Both the position numbers and the translations under genes were made by a program. A DNA stretch of 64,000 nucleotides from Locusta migratoria (taxonomy: Eukaryota > Arthropoda > Insecta > Orthoptera > Acrididae), in NCBI GenBank assembly GCA_026315105.1, contig CM048744.1, positions 313,293,270-313,357,269 of the forward strand, written 5' to 3'. Each line of letters opens with the position of its first letter. Position 1 is the stretch's first letter. Below, in pieces: positions 22,901 to 33,299 of the stretch. The notes beneath the pieces were generated by a model. That model was not told where the DNA came from, did no database searches, and worked only from the letters and a program-made list of their open reading frames with translations.

Positions 22901-23273
22901 ACTTCACCTGGCAGCGCATCCCACGTGCACCGCTTGCGGCTTAGTCGATAGCGATGAACATCGGTTCGTATGTGTAAATGGCAAGGAGATATGGGACTAC
23001 ATGGCACAGAAAGTGGCGATTATGAATCGAACTGCTCCCCAGTATATCACACCCGCAAACGTACTGACTCCGGATGACAAACCATATCCTGCAACCAAAC
23101 GGAACGCGACGAATTGGTTAAAAGGACAAACGACGTACTACCTTTTAACGTCACCTGATAAATGCAAACAAGACTTTTTAGTATATTTGACAGAACAGCT
23201 ACACCAGCTCCGACGTAACAAAAAGTATAAAGAATACTTCGCAAATTTCTTAGATAAGACGATATTACTTTAA
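19947..23273 (+). CDS. LINE ORF2 protein: endonuclease - reverse transcriptase
   Basis: The 1108-residue frame has no stops. The N-terminal AP endonuclease keeps Asn13, Gln41-Glu42 (MLQEV), GDFN at 137-140, RIDR near 190 and SDH at 216-218. The reverse transcriptase has KSPGQDGIPIEVYQ, KLRPITLLNSDYKIAARILT, TTIDLDKAFDRVNH, VKQGCPMSMTLFAIAVEPLL, the catalytic YADD at 683-686 (HAYADDVGFVAN) and GAKLNWNKSG. A C-terminal zinc motif C-X2-C-X7-H-X3-C lies at Cys994, Cys997, His1005, Cys1009 (CTACGLVDSDEHRFVC). All key catalytic residues are present, so the protein could support target-primed reverse transcription. LRPITLLNSDYKIAARIL and LNWNKS are typical of the L1/Tx1 superfamily. Confidence 0.92.
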   Translation: MTDLQSYRIATVNMNKIRSAMKLKFVQDFLYAADIDIAMLQEVTDINLEGIPGYNATNNPGNGPELGTAILAKEGVILQDVVRLPDSRGLAATVNGTRLINVYAPSGTSNRRRRAEFFKTEIVPLFNARFDDIILAGDFNCVIHPKDQTPNCNKSVELEQMIKELFLVDTWEHIHGLLPGFTYVTNHSASRIDRIYGSNNLQSHILQSEIWPTSFSDHAAYICTLNMKRQETYRGRGQWKFNVSHLEDPECREVFNKTWEECVSKCNGYSSVLTWWLNCAKPKIRKCFMNYSREKYWWQKQTIEYYFQCLRELYKLDTTVVDNYTKIKKIQAKIRLLRSKQLEGVKIRSRATNTAPNEATSIFHLIRERKRGATKILSELKLQDGRTLKNQKGIRNTIHNYYSNLLANQPIEVNLMYELTSNLPRTLTPDDGRPLMEEIDEDDLKSVIFQSPKNKSPGQDGIPIEVYQTFWRVMKDKLLSLYNELLDPNVSIPQEFKEGMVVFIPKSPRSNSIEKLRPITLLNSDYKIAARILTQRMKRVMHLVTGPHQTSVGKDRTILQTLAGYRDILAIADVCKLRCAITTIDLDKAFDRVNHQFLFHTMQEMGFPRRFTDIIKNLLQGSTSRISINSQLGNVIQISSSVKQGCPMSMTLFAIAVEPLLATLTRRLRGLQIHGQHIVCHAYADDVGFVANNADEVETALRTIKEYEAASGAKLNWNKSGLMNIGLGIDWQHHDQLKEVESMKCLGIDFKKTIQHTIAVNYKYFLTQVRACVQSYNTRHLDELQKVQLANTYILSKVNYAAQILPMPAAIAKCILAAIGHFVSRGRILKVKYDTLTLPTRSGGLNLTDVFSKAKALYVCCTFKQWRKAPDSLISHLLNEIAPSNIVAPINVGHIPNGLYHLKSFLLEYSYIRMRIPDSHIMQVKTIYKNLMEVKPGNVIEQKYKNKKWSVIWENVHSPHLPSHVKAQWYFAVNRKIPTNYKLHALHLAAHPTCTACGLVDSDEHRFVCVNGKEIWDYMAQKVAIMNRTAPQYITPANVLTPDDKPYPATKRNATNWLKGQTTYYLLTSPDKCKQDFLVYLTEQLHQLRRNKKYKEYFANFLDKTILL

Positions 23274-23816
23274 ACAGCTCAGAAACGACTCACTGAAAGA
23301 TTAGAAATTCTGCACATAGGAAGAGAAAAGAAAACGATTACACCTTTATCTACAACATTACCACTTAATTACCTTCGCGCACTCTTAAAGATGTGCTCAT
23401 CAATTTGAATTTCTTTATTCTTGCCCCAAACATATTTTATTTTGAAGAAGAAACGTTTTGTTCATATATATCATTACCTTTTATACAAGAATTAGTTGAC
23501 AGGCGGCGCTACAACTTACTTGAAGCTCCAGTGTTCGAGTCACTTCAATAGGCAGCAGAAGATGCCTTTTTTTTTTTTATCTTTGAAGATCGGCTATGAC
23601 GTCAATTTAAGCACCTTACTCTATCCAACCAGAAGATACCATTTTGAGTTTTGTATACAGTGACAGTACCACGAGAACAGGAGTAAAGGCAATGAAGCCA
23701 GGCCGAGAAGGCATCTATATGGTGAGCGAAAGGAAGGGCTGTAGGGGAGGAAGGAGGCCCAAAAAATAAAAAAATAAATAAAAAAAAGAGAAAAAAAAAA
23801 ACAAAAAAAAAAAAAA

Positions 23817-23935
23817 CAGTAAGACGTCTGCCTATTAAGTATAGAGGTCCGGGTTCGATTCCCGGTCGCATTACAAATTTTAATTCATGCTTCAGATTTA
23901 TCTTCAATGTAGTTGTAAGAAGAATTTATATAAAA
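23817..23935 (+). mobile_element. tRNA-like element, 3' half after the LINE
   Basis: Directly after the A-rich tail: cagtaagacgtctgcc, attaag, then B box GGTCCGGGTTCGATTCC, then cattacaaattttaattcatgcttcagattta. It is the missing half of the element at 18240-18445 and matches the core of copy 1 (17926-18150). Confidence 0.75.
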
Positions 23936-24159
23936 AAAAAAAAAAAAAGATGAAGGAAAATATCCACTAGTTGCAAGGAAAGTGAAAGCAGCCGTGGTCA
24001 TTCCTCAAATCAATTTTTATGGACGAAAGTCCTTCTACATTAACTCCGTGCCAACAATAATGACATGTTCAATGCAATAAATCCTGATCCTGGATTAATT
24101 TTATTAATATTTCCTGTTTTTGTTCTCAGCTCCACATTTCACCAAATAATTAATAAGCA

Positions 24160-24335
24160 TTTACATGTACATCTACATAAATACTTTGCAAAACACACTG
24201 AAGTGCATTCCAGAGGGTATTTCTCTACAGTTCTCTTCTCTAATAGCACACGGGAAAAAGCAACACCCACATATATCCGTTTGCGATCTGATTTCTCTTA
24301 TTTTATTGTGATGATCATGTTACCCCATGTAAGCC
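24160..24335 (-). mobile_element. CR1-like LINE 3' end fragment
   Basis: The + strand reads acatgtacatctacataaat, then tgcattccagagggtatttc and a cacgggaaaaag box. This is the 3' UTR layout of the CR1-like copy at 59255 (tacatctacat...gtgtggcgcaggagggta), in - orientation. Confidence 0.5.
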
Positions 24336-25379
24336 GATGCTAACAAAATATGTTCCCATATGAAACAAAAATAAACATATATTAACATACATACAACAAT
24401 GAATGTGTCTGTTAACAAACTCAAGGCTACCCAGTTGTGTGCCAATCTAATTTATAAAAATGAATGTTTGTGTGTTCGTATTTTATGCGCGGCCGTACCG
24501 ATCAACCGATTGTGATGAAACTTTGTCAACATATTGTTGCACTTTCGCGATGGTCATAGGCACCATTAAATGACTGTACGACAAATAGTTCAGGAAGTAT
24601 TACGCAATGAACAATGAAATGTGCGGAAAAGAGCTGCATAATGCATCGCCTGCTTCTAAACCACTGTACCGATTTCAACCAAATTTGGTACACATATTCC
24701 TTCCATAAGGTAACAATTAACGTAGGGTTAAGAACTGCTTACGATGTATAGTACAGCAGATATAGCGTCATAAGCAATTATGTGGTTGAAAACTGTGGCA
24801 TCATGTGACATGCAATTAAGGATACTTTATTCACCCTAAAATTTTCATGACATTTTGCACACTTGACTTTCAAAACAAGAGGAACGTCACTGTCACATAC
24901 AATTTTGGAAGGTGAACGACGTACGATACTTGACATATGGACTTCGTCAGATTCTTCAGTTGTATTCCAATCATAATGAAATTTTTCATCAAAGAAACAT
25001 TTAAAACATAAATATTGTTCACACCATGTGAATTTTATGCAAGCAATTTAAAGTAAGAATTTTTTAAAAAAATTATGCTTCAGTGGAAAGCATACTTCAT
25101 TCAGATTTTTAAATGATGGTGTTGTGGCTGTCAGCTTTGATGGATACCAAGCGTACCGAGTCATTGGAGTGCAAAACACCAGCAGAAGGAATTTGTTATT
25201 ACCAACGTATGGTTTTAATGCGAATTTGAAAATAAATGTAATATTTAAAAATTAATGTTTGTTTGTCTCTCTTTTAGTTCGAATTTTATGCACGGCCTTA
25301 CCGTACATCAGATTGCGATAAAACTGTCGCTTTATTGATTGCACTCGCGCGAAGGTTATAAGCTTACTAAAATTTACTT

Positions 25380-25985
25380 TGTATGGTACATGGCAGAGGG
25401 TGCTTTATAATTAGTTAATTTGTTTTTTACGCTGAAATTCCTGGACGGATATGAATGAAATTTGGAACCGAGGTAGCTTATACCATGATCAATATATGGA
25501 ATCCCTTTCGTAAGCCACCGTATGGTGCGTGGCGGAGGGTACCTTACAATGGGTTAATATGTTTGGTACTTCTCCATGCTGAAAGGGATAGACGGATTTG
25601 AATGACATTTGGAATTGGAGATAGCTTCTACGCTGCATTAATAAATGGACCGCCTTTCGTAAGCCACCGTACGGTGCGTGGCGCAGGGTACCTTGCAATG
25701 GTTTAATACTTTTGTTTCTCTTAACGCTGAAACAGCTGGGAGAATTTGGAATGTAAACAGCTCATACCCTGAATTAACGCATTGGCTACTTTTGGGTAGC
25801 CAGCGTATGGTACATGGCGGTGGGCACCTTACAGTGGGTTAACACGTTTGTTACTCTTCACGCTGAAACGGCTGGACGGGACTGAATGACATTTGGAATT
25901 CAGATAGCTTATACCCCCAATTAATCACGGGGTACCTCTCGTAATCCTCCGTAGGTGCATGGCGGAGGGTACGTTATAAAAAAAA
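25380..25985 (+). repeat. Degenerate tandem array, unit about 145 bp
   Basis: The phrase gccaccgtatggtgcgtggc, with variants, recurs at about 25385, 25512, 25660, 25800 and 25943. Between them lie repeated ctgaaa.ggctggacgg and atgacatttggaattc.agatagctt blocks. About five units differ by point changes and small indels. Confidence 0.8.
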
Positions 25986-26165
25986 AACATCCAAATTGCT
26001 TCACTGGACTTCATGAAAGTCAGAACATAACTGTATATTTTCATGAAGGGCATTTTTATAATCTGGAAGCCAGTGGATTTAGCATAGCGGATGGTTCCTT
26101 GCGACTTTGACACCGTCTGACCGGTCACCTTGAAACTTGGTATATATACGTATGTTTTCGTATGT

Positions 26166-26402
26166 AGGAGGGAGAGGAGTAGGTGGAGGAGGAGACGGAC
26201 AGAAAGGTGAGGGAGGAGACGGACAGAAAGAGGGGAGGAGGAGGAGGATGGGAGAGGGGAGATGCTGATAGACAGGTGAAAGAAGATGAACAGATGGAGG
26301 GGGAGGAGGAAATGGGCAGAGAAAGGGACAAGAGGAGACGGTGGGAGCTGGGGGAAGCAGGTGAACAGAAAGAAGGGAAAGGAGGCGATGGACTAATGGA
26401 AG
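26166..26402 (+). repeat. Polypurine (GGA/GAA) minisatellite
   Basis: A 237 bp almost pure purine stretch contains ggaggagacggacagaaag repeated twice and many gga/gag words. It opens reading frames on both strands only because of its composition. Confidence 0.85.
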
Positions 26403-26598
26403 ATTGGAAACCTCATATATATACTTGTACGTTTGTTAATATTTTATGCGCTGACATAACGTTCATCTGATTACGATAAAACTTCATCAACTTACTTTCC
26501 GCTCTTACGCGAAGGTTATGGACATAGTACAGTTAAGTTACAATAAGTGCCGTGCGTGTCGTACCGGCAAATCTATTTGAAGTGTGAGGTGTTTGACT

Positions 26599-26601
<3 letters not shown>

Positions 26602-26639
<38 letters not shown>
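26602..26639 (+). repeat. (AC)n microsatellite
   Basis: About 19 uninterrupted AC units just before the proposed Helitron 3' end. Confidence 0.95.
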
Positions 26640-26643
<4 letters not shown>

Positions 26644-26649
26644 TAGTTA

Positions 26650-27540
26650 TGCAACCGTATGATACAAGATGGTGGTTATTACGGGACCGTACAGAAGGTG
26701 TGTATAGTGTAAAAGCTTTCTAGTGTGTCTTTCTGATCAGTGTAATAGATTTCTTTTCATTTAATAGGAAGGCATTTCACAAGTATATACCAAAATAATT
26801 TTTAATGCGATCAGTAAATAAAAACGAAAGTCTTTTTGACAGAGATTCTATGCTGTAGAGGCCAGAACAAAAACTGGCCGACCGAAAAACGTGACGACAG
26901 TGACATCATCGATCAGGTGACAAAGCATTGCCATGAAAACTTTTTTGTTTATGTTTATCTGTATACTTATGGTTTGAAAACGATCTGCAAGAGTGCAGCG
27001 AAATAACGCTTGGATTTATTGGCTGAAACGTTTCCAGACTACAATGTATCCGACTTCAAGATATTGTCAGTCTTGTCATAAAACACTCGGTGACTCAAGG
27101 ATATAAATTATGTCCCGTTTCAACGGTTTCGTACACTCACCCTATCTCGACGATCAGAAAAACACAACCATTCGTGCAGTTTTATCATGATATCATACTT
27201 TTCATATCACGAACTTCTGTTGGATATTACTATTAAGCAGTAACTACTATTGTATAAATCAGTTTCTTGTTTCCTTATACTATATAGAACACATTAGTTG
27301 TTGAGGTAACTACTTAGCTACTCCTTCGAAATCTCCCAGAGCTGAACTATTCCCACTAGAGAAGTCATTTTTATAAAAGAAAGTTATTCACTGTTTCTTA
27401 ATTAGAATTTCCCATTAATAAACATTGAATTTAAATAAAAGCAACTGTTAGAGGATTCGAATGATAAATTTCATAATTACAAGACTGTCACTCAACTTAC
27501 TCAGTTGTTGCGACTGTGGTAAATGATAATTTTTTCTTCG
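26650..27540. other. AT-rich, nothing recognised
   Basis: Spacer between the Helitron-like element and the RTE copy. No motif was found. Confidence 0.45.
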
Positions 27541-27544
27541 GACA

Positions 27545-30052
27545 TAGTGGTCTGGGCAAAAGGACTGAAAGAGGAAGCCGCCTCGTAGAATTTTGCAGGG
27601 AACATAATCATAACAAACAGGTAAGACAAAGATTTCGGACCAGGTTCTGAACTGTAAAACATGCCCAGTGGCAGATATAGACTCTGACCATATCTTATTG
27701 GTCATGAAATACGAGCTGAAACGGAAAAAAAACTGCAGAAAGATTGGAAAATAAGGAGATGTGACCTGGATAAATTGAAGGAACCTGAAGTTCTTGAGAA
27801 TTTCAGAGGCACCTTTAGGCAACAATTGGCAGAAACATGGAGAAATAACACAGAAGAAGAGGAATGGATAGAATTGTGAGATGAAATAGTGAAGGCAACA
27901 GAGAACAAAATAGGTAGAAAGACAAGACCTACAAAAAACCATGGATATCACAGGAAATACTCAAATGTTCAAATGTTTGTTAAGCTTATAGGACTTAACT
28001 ACGGGGTCATCAGTCCCTAAACTTACAAACTACTTATGAACTACTTACGAACTAGGACGGCACAAATATCCATGCCCGAGGGGGGATTCGAACCCCCGAC
28101 CGTAGTGGCCGTGCTGACCGTGACTGGAGCGCCTCAGTCACCTCGGCCACCGCGGCCGGCCAGGAAATTCTAAGTTTAATTGATGAGAGGAGAAAATATA
28201 AAAATGCAGTACATGAGAAAATGGAAAATGGAATACAGACAACTAATAAATGTGATTGACAGGAAGTGTAAAATAGCTAAACAGGAGTGGCTAGAAGGCA
28301 AGTTCAAATCTGTAGAAGAATGTATAAATAGGGGGAAAATAGATACCGCTTACAGGAAAATAAAAGAAACATTTGGAAACAAAAAACGCAGCTGTATCAA
28401 TATAAAGAACGCAGATGGCAAACCAGTTCTCAGCAAAGAAGGGAAAGCTAAAAGGTGGAAAGTGTACATAGAGCAGCTCTACAAAGGAAATTAACTTCGA
28501 GTCAATATTGTAGGAAGAGAAGAGGAAGTTGACGAAGATGAAATAAGAGATACTATACTGATAGAAGAATTTGACAGAGCACTGAAAGACCTAAGTCGAA
28601 ACAAGGCCCCTGGAGTGGATGACATTCCCTCAGAACTACTGATGTCTCTGGGAGAGCCAGCAATGACAATATTTCACCTGGTACGTAAGATGTATGAGAC
28701 AGAGGAAATACCCTCAGACTATATGAAAAACGTAATAATCCCCATTCCAAAGAAATCAGGCGCAGACAGGTGTGAAAATTACAGAACCATTAGTTTAATA
28801 AGTCATGGCCGCAAAATTTTAACACGAATTATTTACAGAAGGATGGAAAAGCTGGTAGAAGCCGACCTTGGGGAAGACCAGTTGGGTTCGGGAGAAATGT
28901 AAGAACACGGGAGGCAATCCTCACTTTACGGCTTATCTTAGATAGATTAAGGAAAGGCAAACCTACATTTCCACCTTTTGTAGATTTGGAGAAAGCTTTT
29001 GATAAGGTTGATTGGAATACACTCTTTCAGATCTTGAATTCAGCAGTATTAAATTTTAGGGAAATGAAGGTTACTTACAACTTATACAAAAACCAGACAG
29101 TAGTTATCCGAGTTGAAGGGCATGAAAAGAATGCAGAGGTTGGGAGGGAGTAAGACTGGGTTCTTGTAGCCTTTCTCCAATGTTATTCAATTTGTTCATT
29201 GAGCAAGCTATAAAGGAAAGCAAGGAGAAATTTGGAGAAGGAATTAAAGTTCATGGTGAAGAAATAAAAAAAAATGTGTTTTGCCGATGACATTGTAATT
29301 CTGTCAGAGACAGCAAAGGACCTGGAGGAACAGTTGAATGGAATGGACAGTGTGTTGAAGGGAGCGTATAAGATGAACATTAACAAGAGCAAAACAAGGG
29401 AAATGGAGTGCAGTCTAAGAAATTCAGGCGATGCTGAAGATATTAGATTAGGTAACGCAACAATAAAGGTGGTAAATGATTCTGTTACTTGGACAGTAAA
29501 ATAACTTGTGATGGTCGCAGTACAGAGGATATAAAGTGCAGAATGGCAATGGGTAGAAAAGCCTTTTTGAAAAAGAGAAATTTTCTGACCTCTAATATTA
29601 ATTTAAGTGTAAGGTAGTCCTTTCTGAAGGCATTTGTGTGGAGTGTTGCTTTGTAGGGGAGTGAAACTTGAACTATAAACGATGCGGGAACAAAGAGGAT
29701 AAAGGCTTTTGAAATAAGGTGCTACATAAGAATGTTGAGGATTAGGTGGGTGGATCACGTAACTAATGAAGAGGTACTGCACAGAATTTGGGAGAAAAGA
29801 AATTTCTGGCATCTTGACTAAAATAAGGGATTGATTGGTAGAACACATTCTTAGACATCAAGGAATCGTGAATTTAGCTTTGGTGGGAAGTATGTGGGGT
29901 AAAAACCTCAGAGGGAGACCAAGAGACGAATACAGATTGAAATAGATATGGGTTGCCGTTCTTATGAGGAGATGAAGAGCCTTGCTCAGGGTGTAACAGA
30001 GTGGGAAGCTGCATCAAACGTCTCCGGACTGAGGACCAAAACAACAACAGTG
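27545..30052 (+). mobile_element. RTE-like LINE, long decayed copy
   Basis: It starts within the end of the endonuclease (FCREHN at about 27586). It continues through the linker (LQKDWKIRRCDLDKLKEPEV, KPWISQEI) and, after a SINE insertion, the RT: NKAPGVDDIPSELLMSLGEP, NYRTISLISHGRKILTRI, FVDLEKAFDKVDWNTLFQ, MCFADDIVILSETAKDLEEQ (catalytic FADD) and the C-terminal RRMLRIRWVD-type region. It ends ctgaggaccaaaacaacaac. Many stops and indels are present. It is the most complete RTE copy here and shows the parts lost from 1284-3018 and 3637-4157. Confidence 0.82.
27961..28160 (-). mobile_element. tRNA-derived SINE inserted in RTE
   Basis: On the - strand: GCCGGCCGCGGTGGCCGAGG (A-box region) ... 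CGGGGGTTCGAATCCC (B box) ... CTCGGGCATGG ... GGGACTGATGACCCCG. It is flanked by caggaaatac (27951-27960) and caggaaattc (28161-28170), a near-perfect target duplication that interrupts the codon run KPWISQEI of the RTE. Confidence 0.88.
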
Positions 30053-30054
30053 TT

Positions 30055-31026
30055 TGGAAATGTATCATAGTGTATTGTAATATTAGTTTCCTTGCACTGA
30101 CAGTGAGTTTATATAAATGTGAAGAAAACTGATGAGTGCCAGTCCATAATATCGCCTTGTTACCTATATAGCTCATACAAGCTTTTGTATGACGACCACT
30201 AATGTTCGTTAATTTTGTTCGTAACTTATACCAAAGTATAGACAATCCTAGCTAAATAATTTTTCATAAATATCACTCAACAACACTACACGTTACTGAG
30301 TATAACCATCTAATGTGTGCTAGTTTTAAAAACGATGTAATGCAATGGTTACCGGAAGATTAGAACTAACAGCTACAGCTAATAAGGAAAGAAAGCTTCC
30401 TAGCTGCAAAGCATACGTATTTGTGTTCTGGACGTAGAAATAAATTTAAATTGTTATCTCAACTTGCTAAAATGTATTTTTTGTACATTTCAGATAACAC
30501 ATTGAAGTTAAAGCTTGATGCACGATGACAATAAATCATTGTTCTACATCATTAGCACAAATAAAATTTGGAAATCGAAAAACATAATACATTCTTCTCA
30601 GAAGTATTCTTTGTATCACGCCACTGGGTACGCTCGTAGTACTCTTGAACTGCTGCTTCCTTTATGCGAGTTGAAGTGACTTCAAAGCACGTTGTGCTGA
30701 ACATGGCTAGAATGCGGCAATGACCAAAGTGTGCGGCGAGTCTGAAAACAAACATGGGATACAGATCTTAGTGTGCGCTGTCCTGTGAGCAGCAAAGTAA
30801 TATGGGTACTTTCACCTAGACATAAAAGAAATGAAGTTCTAGCATACTGGGTTTACAGGAACAACAACTTCTTACTTTTATTTTAATTATTTCAATAGCA
30901 AAGTTATAAAATAGACTAGTTTCGAACTGGCCTGAGCCCATTCTAAAATCTTCCATGTCGGTGTCATCTCTACAAATATTTCTCAAGGCTCAAACTATGG
31001 TTGCGTAGACTTTTCCGGCGTAATAA
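30055..31026. other. AT-rich, nothing recognised
   Basis: No coding or repeat signature that I can name. A CG-containing block near 30600-30750 has short open frames without known motifs. Confidence 0.45.
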
Positions 31027-31074
31027 CTGATAATATTCAGCTCGGGTATGCAGCCGGATACCGTCGTCAACTAA

Positions 31075-31116
31075 ACAAGATATTTCGGCAGACCAACTGG
31101 CTGCCATCTTCAGGTT
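31075..31116 (-). ncRNA. Hammerhead-like motif, inverted arm copy
   Basis: The reverse strand carries CCTGAAGA, stem II GGCAG/CTGCC and GAAATATC. Stem I is poor (AA before the core, TTG after), so it is probably inactive. Confidence 0.45.
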
Positions 31117-31149
31117 TTTCCTCGAAAATTTCCAGAATTTTAGAAGATT

Positions 31150-31588
31150 TGACATTAAAAGTGTTTTTACGCCCCCACCAAAGACTAGGGCCCTCCTTGG
31201 GTCAGTCAAAGATGATTTAGGACTGAGGAAACTCGGTGTTTATAGAATTCCTTGTTATTGTGGTAAAACTTACATCGGCCAAACGATCCGCACAGTTCAG
31301 GATCGGTGTGTGGAACACCACCGTCATACTCGTTTACTTCAGCCTGAAAAGTCAGCTGTTGCTGAAAATTGTCTGAATAAGGGACACAAGATGTTATATG
31401 ATGAAACTAAACTGATTTCTCCTGCTTCCCGCTACTGGGAATGTGTTCTTAAAGAATCCATATAAATTCGTATGGACGATAATATTAATAGGGTCAAGGG
31501 CTTCCCTCTAAGTAAAACTTGGAACCCAATCTTATCTGATATTAAGCAACAACGGTCTTCATTTCGACCTGCTGTTTCTTTTATCTAG
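31150..31588 (+). pseudogene. GIY-YIG endonuclease domain of Penelope-like element
   Basis: The frame reads FLRPPPKTRALLGSVKDDLG, then LGVYRIPC-YCGKTYIGQTIR with both GIY (GVY, about 31235) and YIG, then TVQDRCVEHHRHTR, and AVAENCLNKGHKM containing the catalytic Glu. A TAA at 31463-31465 interrupts after VLKESI. The frame continues KTWNPILSDIKQQRSSF to a TAG at 31586. Domain residues look intact but the stop and missing RT make it non-functional. Confidence 0.82.
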
Positions 31589-31764
31589 TCTTGCTTCGAC
31601 CCATCGTTTAGTCGATTTTCTCCACCGACGCGCTACTAGTTCTATTGCGCCTAGAGGGCCTCTACTTTGGTTTCGCGCACGCGCGGTGGGTCGTCAGCGG
31701 TGTATAAAGGGGCCGCTGTTTCTCTTCTGCCTCAGTTTGCGGCGAGTAAGTGTATCAGCGCACT

Positions 31765-31805
31765 CACCTGAAGATGGCAGCTAGTTGGTCTGCCGAAATA
31801 TCGTG
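31765..31805 (+). ncRNA. Hammerhead ribozyme-like motif in PLE arm
   Basis: CAC (stem I), CTGAAGA, stem II GGCAG/CTGCC with a 9 nt loop, GAAA, ATAT, C (cleavage position), GTG (stem I). The core is complete and stem II is perfect. Stem III is only a self-complementary ATAT, the form expected to act as a dimer. Confidence 0.65.
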
Positions 31806-31859
31806 TTTAGTTGACGACGGTATCCGGCTGCACACCCGAGATGAATATTATCAGCCTCC

Positions 31860-32549
31860 AACTAGTTGTCGATAAAATAAATAAATTTAGAAAAATAGGA
31901 GCTTATTTTGCTACTTTGGCTGCTGAAATAGTTATACAGAACAGAAATAGCCATATCTATTTAATAATAGGGTTAATTTTAAAAATGTCTAAACACGACA
32001 CACCGGGTACACAAGTACCAATAATCACAGTGAGGTCAGAGAGACCACCGGACGTTACTAAATAGAGTTGCAGTTATTTAACCGCATTGAAACGGACTCC
32101 AGCTACAGGAAATGCTCAATGCTGATATCAATGCTGTATTGAGCGGCATACTTTTTCAAAGATACCTGGCGTATCTCGAAGACATCCTGGTGCCGCGACA
32201 ATCCTGCTCACCAAGTGATTAGCCGTCACTGTTGTATTCCCGATGTGCCATGCCAGTTTCATATCGTTTAATTGAATCATCACGTATAAACGTGAATTGC
32301 CATAGAACAAATATATGTTTCGATTTGAGAAAAGTATGTTTGCCATTTGTAAGCCTTTGCTTTTCATTGTAACTTTTTTTTATCCCACACTCCCGTTCAT
32401 TACCATATTAACTTTTTATGGATGTCCAAGGATGTCTAAAATTTCTTTCTCTCTCTCTCTCTAGTTAAGTTATGACATTGAGTTCCAAGCTGCTTAAACT
32501 AAACACAGCAACCCGAAATCATAGTAACTTCTGCTCCCGTTAAAAGTGT
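31860..32549. other. AT-rich, nothing recognised except a short (TC)n run
   Basis: A ctctctctctct run occurs near 32448-32462. No coding motif was found. Confidence 0.45.
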
Positions 32550-32738
32550 TCAAATGTTTGTAAATCTATCGGACCAAACTGCGTGGTCATCAGTCCGTAG
32601 CTTACAAACTACTTAAACTAAGGTAAACTAACCTGACAACACACACACCCATGCCCAGGGAGGACTCGAACCTCCGACGGCGAGCAACCGTGCGCTCCGC
32701 AGCGAGGCGCCTACCACCTCTCGGATACTCCATCCCGG
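32550..32738 (-). mobile_element. tRNA-derived SINE with 13 bp target duplication
   Basis: The - strand has a degenerate A box, B box GGAGGTTCGAGTCCTCCC, GGGCATGGGTGTGTGTGTTG and GGACTGATGACCACGC. It is flanked by ccgttaaaagtgt at 32537-32549 and 32739-32751. Same family as 27961-28160. Confidence 0.85.
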
Positions 32739-33104
32739 CCGTTAAAAGTGTCCACATTAACAATTGTGGTGGTTAAAATTTAATAATGAATGCTTCTGTG
32801 TTCCCGTTCGTTGTTACATTACTTTTGACAGTGACATACTGTAGATGAAACGAAATTTTTATATCACGTTGTTCACTCTTCAACAGATGCTACGGCTCTT
32901 AATCCAGTGGTACAACAGTGGTTAGCATTAGTTATTGTACAGTTGAGAGTCTTAAAGTAATGATTAGTTACATTCAATGACATAGAACGGCTTATAGGTC
33001 GCGGAGCTTCTGTAACATTTAAATCCGGTGGTGAGGCGTATTTACACTTAGATGACATATAGGGCATCGTTAAAGCTACATTACAGCCTACAGAATCAAA
33101 TACT

Positions 33105-33290
33105 TCAAGGATCAGAAGGTGAAACAAAAAATAATTCTTTTGATTGATCCGATACAATATGTTAACATAGAAAAGGCTTTGGCAGCAAAGGAGCTATTAG
33201 AGAAAGTGACGAGCGCATTTGAGGAGAATCGTTCAAATCGTATTTGTCCAAAAATGAATTTTGCAGTAGAAGCAAAATACTGATTCTCGT
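33105..33290 (+). pseudogene. Copia-type gag fragment (UBN2-like)
   Basis: The frame reads QKVKQKIILLIDPIQYVNIE, then KALAAKELLEKVTSAFEENR. This matches the Copia gag pattern KA...I.L.VDP..Y.HI..AKTAKEVWDKL...FED. Only this piece is recognisable. Confidence 0.6.
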
Positions 33291-33299
33291 AACCTGAGG

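Larger units (their letters stand above)
18446..23816 (+). mobile_element. L1/Tx1-like LINE, full length with both ORFs open
   Basis: A 5.4 kb element has a short GC-rich 5' UTR (18446-18582), ORF1 (18583-19944), ORF2 (19947-23273), a 480 bp 3' UTR and an A-rich tail (23755-23816). It lies inside a tRNA-like repeat. Left flank ggtagaagtctgcc (18432-18445) and right flank agtaagacgtctgcc (23818-23832) look like an imperfect target-site duplication. Intact ORFs in a region full of broken elements make it a candidate for recent or current activity. The Tx1/L1 assignment rests on RT style and the C-terminal CCHC motif. Confidence 0.85.
24446..26646 (+). mobile_element. Helitron-like non-autonomous element rich in tandem repeats
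   Basis: It starts A|TCTAATTTATAAAAATGAAT and ends ACTTGCTAG|T, fitting the TC...CTAG ends and A/T target of Helitrons. Three related blocks recur inside: atgcgcggccgtaccgatca (24484), atgcacggccttaccgta (25290) and atgcgctgacataacgttca (26447), each followed by ...gatt.cgataaaact. I could not see a clear terminal hairpin, so the exact ends are uncertain. Confidence 0.45.
31027..31858 (+). mobile_element. Penelope-like element with GIY-YIG and inverted terminal arms
   Basis: Inverted arms of about 88 bp (31027-31116 and 31770-31858) begin and end with ctgataatatt. Each has a hammerhead-like core. The middle encodes the C-terminus of a PLE polyprotein with a complete GIY-YIG domain. The reverse transcriptase is missing, so it is a truncated copy. 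Confidence 0.82.

Noticed and set aside
25380..25985. CRISPR-like array
   Set aside because: Units are long (about 145 bp), degenerate and lack unique spacers; the DNA is eukaryotic.
26183..26470. Open frames through the GA-rich tract
   Set aside because: They come from purine composition and simple repeats; the predicted protein is only Glu/Gly/Arg/Lys.
30552..30755. Short - strand frame as a host gene
   Set aside because: No conserved motif, no splice or poly(A) support, and it lies among repeats.
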